64,000 nt of DNA from assembly GCA_000310025.1 (NCBI GenBank), contig FN648511.1:90053-154052 (forward strand), given 5' to 3'. Below the pieces are notes generated by a model. That model ran no database searches. It was not told where the DNA came from and saw nothing but the letters and a program-made list of their open reading frames with translations. The position numbers and the translations under genes were made by a program. Positions 58,342-64,000 of the stretch are shown here, one piece after another. This DNA is from Ectocarpus siliculosus. Its lineage: Eukaryota; Sar; Phaeophyceae; Ectocarpales; Ectocarpaceae. Every line of letters begins with the position of its first letter. Within the stretch, counting starts at the first letter, position 1.

Positions 58342-58856
58342 TTACAACACCGGCGGGACGTTGTTCCCCGACTCGGTTAGGATCTTGATGAGCTCGCAGC
58401 CGTTGTTGCGGGAGTTCTTGGAGCCGAAGAAGTTCACGGCCACGCCCTTGGCGCCCGCTCGGCCGCACCGCTTGATGCGGTGCATGAAGTCCTCCATGTT
58501 GTTGGGGAAGTCGAAGTTGATCACCATCTGGATTTCCTTCATGTCGAGCCCGCGCGCGGCCACGTCCGTCGCCACCAGCACCTGGAAGTTCCCGCTCTTG
58601 AAGTCCTTGAGGACGTAGTCGCGCCCCTCCCGTGTCTTGTCGCCTTGGATGCAGCGGGCCTGGTAGCTGTCCTGCCGGACGGACCGGTGAGCGCGTCGCA
58701 GCCCTTTTTAGCCTCCACGAACACCAGCAGGTTGCCGTTGCGGCCGTGCTGCTGTAGGTGCTTGCAGAGGCTGCGGTACTTGTTGAATTCCTCCGTGCAC
58801 TCGATGATCTGCTTGATGTCCTTGTTCGCCGCCAGCTCCAGGGATCCCACCTTCAC
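58342..58856 (-). pseudogene. DEAD-box RNA helicase, C-terminal helicase-domain exon, decayed
   Basis: The exon starts after TCTCTTGCAG with VKVGSLELAANKDIKQI, then LLVFVEAKKGCDALT (motif IV region), VATDVAARGLDM (motif V), VINFDFPNNMEDFMHRIKRC (into motif VI) and GRAGAKGVAVNFFG, as in DDX5/Dbp2-like ATP-dependent RNA helicases. Lesions: a 1-nt deletion at about 58686-58690 after CDALT breaks the frame, although the shifted frame continues perfectly (SYQARCIQGDKTREGRDYVL); motif VI reads HRIKRCGRAG instead of HRIGRTGRAG; and a TAA after NNVPPVL is followed in frame by QMQMMGGGCGGGHSRYRR, a typical tail, so the stop may be premature. Exon length 515 nt fits 516 minus one. No N-terminal RecA domain (motifs Q, I, II DEAD, III) is seen upstream before the retrotransposon. 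A sequencing error could explain the frameshift but not all lesions. Confidence 0.8.
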
Positions 58857-59192
58857 CTGCAAGAGACGAAAGAAAAAAAAAGCGGGAGGTGGCAACAAAA
58901 GGGGGTCGGTTTGCATGCACACTCGCATGGGTTTATCGCTTCACCAGATCGCCAACCACAGAAATCAACTAGCGGCTACAGTCCTCGACACGCCTTCACT
59001 ATCGTTTTAGGCCGAAACGACGACAGGAGTCGTCTTTCACCGGCGGATGGGACGAACCGCGCTCTACATGCGCCCACAGCAACCTGTACCTCGTCCTGAC
59101 GACGCGCGTTGCTGTGGACACTACCGCTGTGCCCCTTCGCTCTCTGATGACCAGAGGGGTGTGCAGTCGAGCGGAGGAGGGCAATGATCAGC

Positions 59193-59904
59193 TGTTGAGA
59201 GCTGGTCAGATAGATCTCGGAGAGTTATGAACGCCTGGGTTCCCTTTTGGCGCCTTTTTTCCGGGGGTTGCCCTCGAGAGAGGGAGGGAAGCGAGTGCTA
59301 TCTATTTATCGCCGCTGCTGTTGGGTACTTGTTGTGCGACCACTCTGGCCGGGCGGCCGTAAAGATTGTCTCCGGCAACGCAAGGGGCTAGCGTTCAGTT
59401 GAAGCCTGATCGCGGGCGGCGATGATCTACAGCTACGACCTTGCGATTTGGTTGAAGCCGGATATGCCTCCGATCTGTCTTTCAATTGCTTGGCCGTGAA
59501 TGCCGGCACGTCTCAGTTGCGTTAGGATGGCGAGCGTTGCTGCAATCCATTTACAAGGGAGACAACACCCATCTGGCATCATACTGTGAGATAGGGGGAG
59601 TCCATGGACACCTCGTTTACCCTGGCCCCGTTTTCTTTGGCGAACCAGGGAGAGGGAATGCGAAGCAGATTATTTTGGCCGAGCCTGTGTTCGTGGGTCT
59701 ACGGACATGGTTTGGATATGTTAGCCGTACGTACAAGTGTGACGCAGATGGTGTAGAACCTTTTAGGTAGGGGTACGGTGATGATGCACCGGGGCCCCCT
59801 TTTGTTGTGTGCAGCAGCCCTGCTGCCACTCCTCCTCTCTGAGCACGACAGCGCCCTGGGTACGGGCGTTGCCTCACCGTCTGAAGTTAATACACTACAC
59901 AAAC
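59193..59904 (+). repeat. Candidate 5' LTR of the copia element
   Basis: Starts TGTTGAGAGCTGGTCAGATA, a common Ty1/copia LTR start, and could end at CACTACACAAACA about 85 bp before the Gag ATG. The partner LTR lies outside the window, so the borders are guesses. If correct, the flanking 5 bp is TCAGC. Confidence 0.4.
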
Positions 59905-59989
59905 AATACCCGATAAGTACGCGGAGTACGGCCGACAAACACTCTAGAGTTTAGATTGATTGTCCCTCGAGGGATAGCCGCATCGGGTC

Positions 59990-61525
59990 ATGTCTGCGTC
60001 GGACAGCGGTTCCGTCGCAGGGCTGGGGGAAGAGACATCAGCCACGCAACAGCAACACGCCGAGGATCCGGCGATTGCGAGGCTGGAGGGCCAGTTATCG
60101 CAGCTGATGAGCGTAGTGATGGAGTTGAAGAGGAAGGAGCCTGGTGACGCCGTGGCGGGCGATGCCAGTAGGGGCGGCGGTGCTGCCGTCCCAAGCCAGA
60201 GAGAGGCTCTGCCGCCTGGGGGCGGCGGGGCGTTTTCCCAGGAAACGGCCCGTGATGGGCGAAATCACCCGCGGGAAAGCAGCTGGGACAACATACCGGG
60301 AGCGAGTCCTGGGGTTCCAGCGAGAGTGACGACTGGCTGGGCAGGTAGATCGGGAGCGAATCCTGTGGGGCCAGCCGGAATGAGCCCGGGCGTAGGACCG
60401 GACCGCGGGGAAGCGAGGGGGTTAAACCCCCAAGGTGAGCAAACCGCAATTCGAGGGGCCAGAGCATTTTTTGATGGGTACAGCAGTAGTAGCCAAAAAC
60501 GTGTTACGGTCAATGCACCGCGTCTCGAAGGGGAGAGTCGCGGCCACGGGTACGACTCGTGGAGGAAGGCCCTTATTCAAGCCGCAAAAACCGTAGGCTT
60601 GGACGGGCAGCTTATCGGCAACGCCGAGAAGCACGCACCCGTCGGTGACCCAAACAGGCCTAGCTCGGAGCTGTATAGCTTGGGCTACACAAGTGATGAG
60701 GTTCAGAGGGGCCTCCAGGCGTTCCACTTTGTGACTACAGCCATCGTCCGAGAAGCCGACAAGGCAATCGTGAATAAATGCGAGACCGCAAAGGAGATCC
60801 TTGCGGAGCTCGACAAAGTACACAACCCGGAGTCGCAGGGCTCGAAACAAGCCCTCATGAAGAAGATGTTTCGATTCACGATCCCCGCACACAGCAACAG
60901 CAACCCTGTCGAGCATCTATACACGCTCGAGCTGCTGTACTCACGACTGCGGGAAAAAGGGGTCAACGCTGACACACCCTTTGTTCTCGCACACTTTGTC
61001 GATGCCCTTCCACCCGAGTACCAACAAGCCAAATTCTTGTTGGAGACGGCTACAAACCTGGACCGGGGCGAGATAATCAGGGTAGTCAGTACCGTGCACG
61101 CGAGCCTCCCGGAGGGGAGGAGGGCCACGAAGGGCCAGCGGAAGGCGGAGCATGCTTTCCTCGCGAGCGACGGTGGCAACAGGGGCGGAGCGCCCGGCCG
61201 CAGCAGCGGCGGCCACAGCAAGGGCGGCGGCGGCGGTGGCAGCCAGAAGGGGAAAGGGGGTGGTCGCAAGGGCGGTGGTGGTGGCAACAGCGGCGGAGGC
61301 GGCGGCGGTGCAGGTAGCATGGCACGGCCGCTGCTTCCGGTGCGGAGAGAAGGGTCACCAGGCGGCCGCCTGTACCAAGCCGGAGCCCCTGCGATGCGAG
61401 AAATGCCTGGGCTACGGACACGACAAGAGCAAGTGCTCGTCCGAGCAGGCGGTGCTCGCGGTGGAGCTGCCGGTCTTGGACGCCACCGCACTGGACGTGG
61501 CAGAGGAGGCGCTAGTGGTCCGTGA
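59990..61525 (+). CDS. gag: Copia Gag polyprotein (frame 1 of 3)
   Basis: Starts at ATG 59990 (MSASDSGSVAGLGEETSATQ). After a Gly/Pro-rich N-terminal part comes the Gag core of the UBN2/retrotran_gag type: YDSWRKALIQAAKTVGLDGQ, FHFVTTAIVREADKAIVNKC, AKEILAELDKVHNPESQGSK and VEHLYTLELLYSRLREKGVN, ending with LAHFVDALPPEYQQAKFLLE. A Gly/Lys-rich, RNA-binding-like tail follows. The zinc knuckles are not in this frame: past about 61315 the frame reads non-homologous sequence until a stop at 61525. Gag forms the particle that packages the element RNA. Confidence 0.8.
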   Translation: MSASDSGSVAGLGEETSATQQQHAEDPAIARLEGQLSQLMSVVMELKRKEPGDAVAGDASRGGGAAVPSQREALPPGGGGAFSQETARDGRNHPRESSWDNIPGASPGVPARVTTGWAGRSGANPVGPAGMSPGVGPDRGEARGLNPQGEQTAIRGARAFFDGYSSSSQKRVTVNAPRLEGESRGHGYDSWRKALIQAAKTVGLDGQLIGNAEKHAPVGDPNRPSSELYSLGYTSDEVQRGLQAFHFVTTAIVREADKAIVNKCETAKEILAELDKVHNPESQGSKQALMKKMFRFTIPAHSNSNPVEHLYTLELLYSRLREKGVNADTPFVLAHFVDALPPEYQQAKFLLETATNLDRGEIIRVVSTVHASLPEGRRATKGQRKAEHAFLASDGGNRGGAPGRSSGGHSKGGGGGGSQKGKGGGRKGGGGGNSGGGGGGAGSMARPLLPVRREGSPGGRLYQAGAPAMREMPGLRTRQEQVLVRAGGARGGAAGLGRHRTGRGRGGASGP

Positions 61526-62195
61526 CTTCACAGGCGAGTGGAACAGAGTCGTTGATCGAGGGGGTGTAGAGCAGGCCAGGCAGGAAAGGTTTGTGGCCGA
61601 TACCGGCGCAACCAACCACATGTTCCCGAGCGCTAACGCGTTCGAAAACTACCATGAGTGCGATCGACGTTTGAGTGTCGCCGCAGGGAAGCAAGCCTTC
61701 GCCATAGTAGGCTACGGCGACGTGAGGGTGTCCATCGGTTCTCGCGTTGGGACCACAGACCTGCTGTTGAAACGGGTCGCTCATGTGCCGGAGCTGAATT
61801 ACAACCTCGTGTCCCTCACAGCCCTTTTGAGGCAAACCAAGGGCCGCTTAGCCGCAGACGAGCGTGAGTTGGAGGTGTTCGTTGGTGGGGGGGAGTCGGT
61901 GTACTTCCCTCTATGGGGGGACCTGTTCGTTCAGACTGGTCACCGCATAGAGTCGGGTAGGGAACTAGCCTGTGCCATGATTGCTCCTGGTAACGCGAAA
62001 GCGAACCGCACCCCCGTTGACATCAACGACTTCCACTGCGCGCACGGCCACTCCCACGAGGTGCTGCTGAAGAACACGGCGAAGCAGCAAGGGGTGACTC
62101 TGGTGGGCCAGCTCCGGGAGTGCATGGGGTGCTCGACGGCAAAGGGGCTATCCAAGCCCATCCCCAACAGGACGTCAACCCGAGCAGTTAAAGAA
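61310..62195 (+). CDS. Copia nucleocapsid knuckles, protease and pre-integrase (frame 2 of 3)
   Basis: This frame is +1 relative to Gag. It reads CFRCGEKGHQAAAC, a classic C-x2-C-x4-H-x4-C knuckle, then a second, CEKCLGYGHDKSKC. Protease follows: RFVADTGATNHMFP with the D-T-G-A active site, then LLKRVAHVPELNYNLVSLTA, the conserved copia protease end. The GAG-pre-integrase zinc finger is FHCAHGHSHEVLLKN plus LRECMGCSTAKG (HHCC pattern). No ATG or own start is needed if it is made by frameshifting. The frame stays open to 62282 but homology ends at about 62190. Confidence 0.8.
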
Positions 62196-63306
62196 ACTGC
62201 AGAGAGTGTTCGTGGATTTGAGTGGGAAGGCAAGGGTGCAGAGCTTGGGGGGGAAGTGGTACACTCTCATTGTAAGGGATGACTGCACGAGGTGGAACCG
62301 CGTCTACTTCTTGAAAAACAAGTCAGACGCTGCAGAGGCATTCGAGAGATACCTAGCGGAAAACAGGGCAGACGGAGCCCCATCCGAGGTCATGGTCGTG
62401 CGGTCTGACAACGGAGGAGAGTTTTTCGAGGGAGAGTTCGGAAAGCTGTGCCGCAAGTATTGCATCAAGCAGGAGTTCACCCCCGCATACAGCCCAGAAT
62501 ACAACGGTGTAGCTGAGAGAGCACTGGGACTGATAAAGGATGCAGCACTAGCCGCCCGCATACAAGCGACGATTCTTTACCCCGAAGCACCAAGCTACCC
62601 CTCCCTTTGGGCCAAAGCCACAGCTTGGGCATGCAACGCCCTGAACTGCACCTCCACCACATCCAACCCGGACAAGAAATCGCCGTACGAAATGTGGCAC
62701 GGGCACCCACCTCCCCCAGAGGCGACGTACCCGTTCCTCAAACCCGCCGTATACAAGGTCAAGCGCACGCACAAGTCAGAGCCGAAAGCAAAAAAGTGTT
62801 TTTACCTCGGCCCTGGAATCAACACAAACCGTGATTGCGTGCGCATCCTGAACGAAAAACGCCAAGCGATCACCACTCGCAACTTCACCTGGCAATCTGT
62901 GCCCGCCGCCCCGACCGCGCACCCCCAGCCGCTGCCTCCCATTGCAGAGGAGGACGAGGAGCTCACGACTGGGGAGCACGAGGGCGGAGGGGGTGCGTCA
63001 TGCCACGGTGGAGGGAGGGCGGAGGGAGAACCTGAGGATGGAGGTTTCCACCTTGACACGACGGCAAACCCGGGGCCCGCGGAGCCGCCCGCGCGCGATG
63101 CGCCGGCGGCGCCGCCGGCCGCGCCCCAGGAGTCGGGCGTGGGCGACGCTGGCGATGGCGCCCCCTCGAGCAGGGAGGGCGCGAGCGTCGCCCCATCTAC
63201 CACGTCGACCGGGATGGCCGATGTGGGCGGCGGCGAGGACGACCGCCGCAGCAGCAGCAGCAGCAGCAGCAGCAGCCGCGGTGGCGGCGGCAGCAGCAGC
63301 AGCAGC

Positions 63307-63343
<37 letters not shown>

Positions 63344-64000
63344 GTGGCGGCAGCGACAGCGGCAGCGACACGGATATTCCGGCGCTCCGCGGGCCCGAGG
63401 AACGGAGGCTCGCCCGCTTTGGCGAGCCGGCCGAACTCACCAGCCGCCGACTCAGGGAGAACCCTCGCCGGAACACGAGGTACGAGTCGTCAACGAGTGC
63501 CGAAGGTCTGCTCGCCCGCCATGCATCGGCGGCCGGGCTGCCCACCCTGCCCATCACCAGCACGGAGGAGTACACCCACTGGATGCTCGCGTGTGTGGTC
63601 GACGTGGTGGAAGGGCTAGAGGCGAGGGCGGTGCAAGCGCTGCTGTGCGAGCGCGCGGAGGAGGCCAACATCGCGCGCCAAGAGGCAGAGGACTTCCTGC
63701 TGGGAGCGGAGGACCTCGTGCTCAACTCTCCAGACGCCTTCGTGAGGGCCCTGGCGTCGACCGAGCTGAGTACAGAATCCCCCATAGGCAAGCGTCCGAG
63801 TGACGTTGAATCCCCCCCCATGACCGTAGCCGGCGTTGCCAAGTCTGTGTACAGAGAGGGGTGGGAACAGGCCATGAGGGAAGAGTTCGATGGACACTTG
63901 GACACGGGAACGTTTTCATTCGTAGACGGCACGCCAGAGGGGCGTAGACCTGTGAGTTCTAAGTGGCGTTTTACTTGGAAGACGAACAAGGAGGGGAAAA
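62190..64000 (+). CDS. Copia integrase and start of reverse transcriptase (frame 3 of 3)
   Basis: Another +1 shift at about 62180-62195 opens a frame that has no stop to the end of the window. The integrase core reads LQRVFVDLSGKARVQ (first Asp), VVRSDNGGEFF (second Asp) and YSPEYNGVAERALG (Glu), the D,D-35-E triad. The C-terminal part YFLGPGINTNRD-like (FYLGPGINTNRDCVRILN) is typical of copia. A long linker rich in Gly, Pro and Ser follows, with poly-Ser coded by AGC units (63249-63350). At 63823 onward, GVAKSVYREGWEQAMREEFD and GTFSFVDGTPEGRRPVSSKW mark the N-terminus of reverse transcriptase (W..A...E...L...GT...V...KW pattern). The catalytic YVDD box and RNase H lie beyond the window. Confidence 0.85.
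63247..63365. repeat. AGC/GGC trinucleotide repeat inside copia pol
   Basis: AGC units with GGC and GGT interruptions encode poly-Ser/Gly between the integrase and reverse transcriptase domains. In the other frames the same tract is polyAla or polyGln, and antisense it is poly-Leu, which creates long false open frames. Confidence 0.9.

Larger units (their letters stand above)
59193..64000 (+). mobile_element. Ty1/copia LTR retrotransposon, 5' part
   Basis: Order of domains is Gag, CCHC knuckles, aspartic protease, pre-integrase zinc finger, integrase, then reverse transcriptase. Integrase before reverse transcriptase defines the Ty1/copia (Pseudoviridae-type) order. The element continues past the right edge. 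Coding sequence occupies three frames in turn, see the separate entries. It lies head to head with the helicase remnant, whose missing N-terminal exons would be on this side. Confidence 0.85.

Noticed and set aside
62802-63989. 395-codon minus-strand ORF rich in Ser and Leu
   Set aside because: It is antisense to the copia integrase-to-reverse-transcriptase region; the poly-Leu comes from the AGC repeat. The sense frame has clear catalytic motifs.

Overview
The window reads as nuclear DNA of an intron-rich eukaryote, most likely a stramenopile and plausibly a brown alga. This is inferred from gene architecture: short exons joined by GT-AG introns of roughly 200-1,000 bp, a centrin of the CDC31/CETN3 type, a U1 snRNP LUC7 gene, a Zn2Cys6 regulator in a non-fungal-looking genome, Ty1/copia elements and a heavy load of simple and tandem repeats. 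No species can be named from the sequence alone. Two runs of 100 N are assembly gaps.

Left third (1-32 kb), gene-bearing. A LUC7-family splicing factor leaves the left edge on the minus strand (two internal exons). A complete six-exon centrin gene follows on the plus strand (3174-5852, 175 aa). A four-exon minus-strand gene (9983-14120, about 648 aa) encodes an N-terminal Zn2Cys6 zinc cluster split by an intron, followed by a long Gly/Ser/Gln-rich region. Then come a five- or six-exon minus-strand gene of unknown function with repeat-filled introns (18.1-22.6 kb), an unrecognised plus-strand candidate gene (23.4-24.3 kb), an FxFG-repeat nucleoporin-like gene built from four 357-bp tandem repeats (24.7-26.7 kb), a minisatellite (28.3-28.6 kb) and a gene with tandemly duplicated basic exons (29.7-31.6 kb).

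Middle (33.5-57.2 kb), repeat-dominated. This is one very large imperfect inverted repeat. Arms of about 6.6 kb (33557-40258 and 50623-57168) face each other across a 10.4-kb spacer. The arms carry short ORFs conserved between copies, a minisatellite and tandem repeats. The spacer holds a gag-only LTR element with two direct repeats of about 500 bp (41316-46014), two and a half copies of a 1-kb repeat block, and a 5'-truncated minus-strand ORF of about 270 codons ending at 47698. No gene here has a secure function.

Right end (57-64 kb). A decayed DEAD-box helicase C-terminal exon (minus strand, one frameshift, probable premature stop, altered motif VI) is followed by a Ty1/copia retrotransposon on the plus strand: candidate 5' LTR, Gag, CCHC knuckles, protease, integrase and the start of reverse transcriptase, which runs off the window. 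Its coding sequence passes through three reading frames by two +1 shifts.

A dispersed repeat with a tRNA T-arm-like motif (SINE candidate) occurs near 17.7, 18.1, 20.4 and 49.4 kb and links the genic and repeat-rich parts. All gene models come from reading splice sites and family motifs by eye, with no alignment or transcript support.
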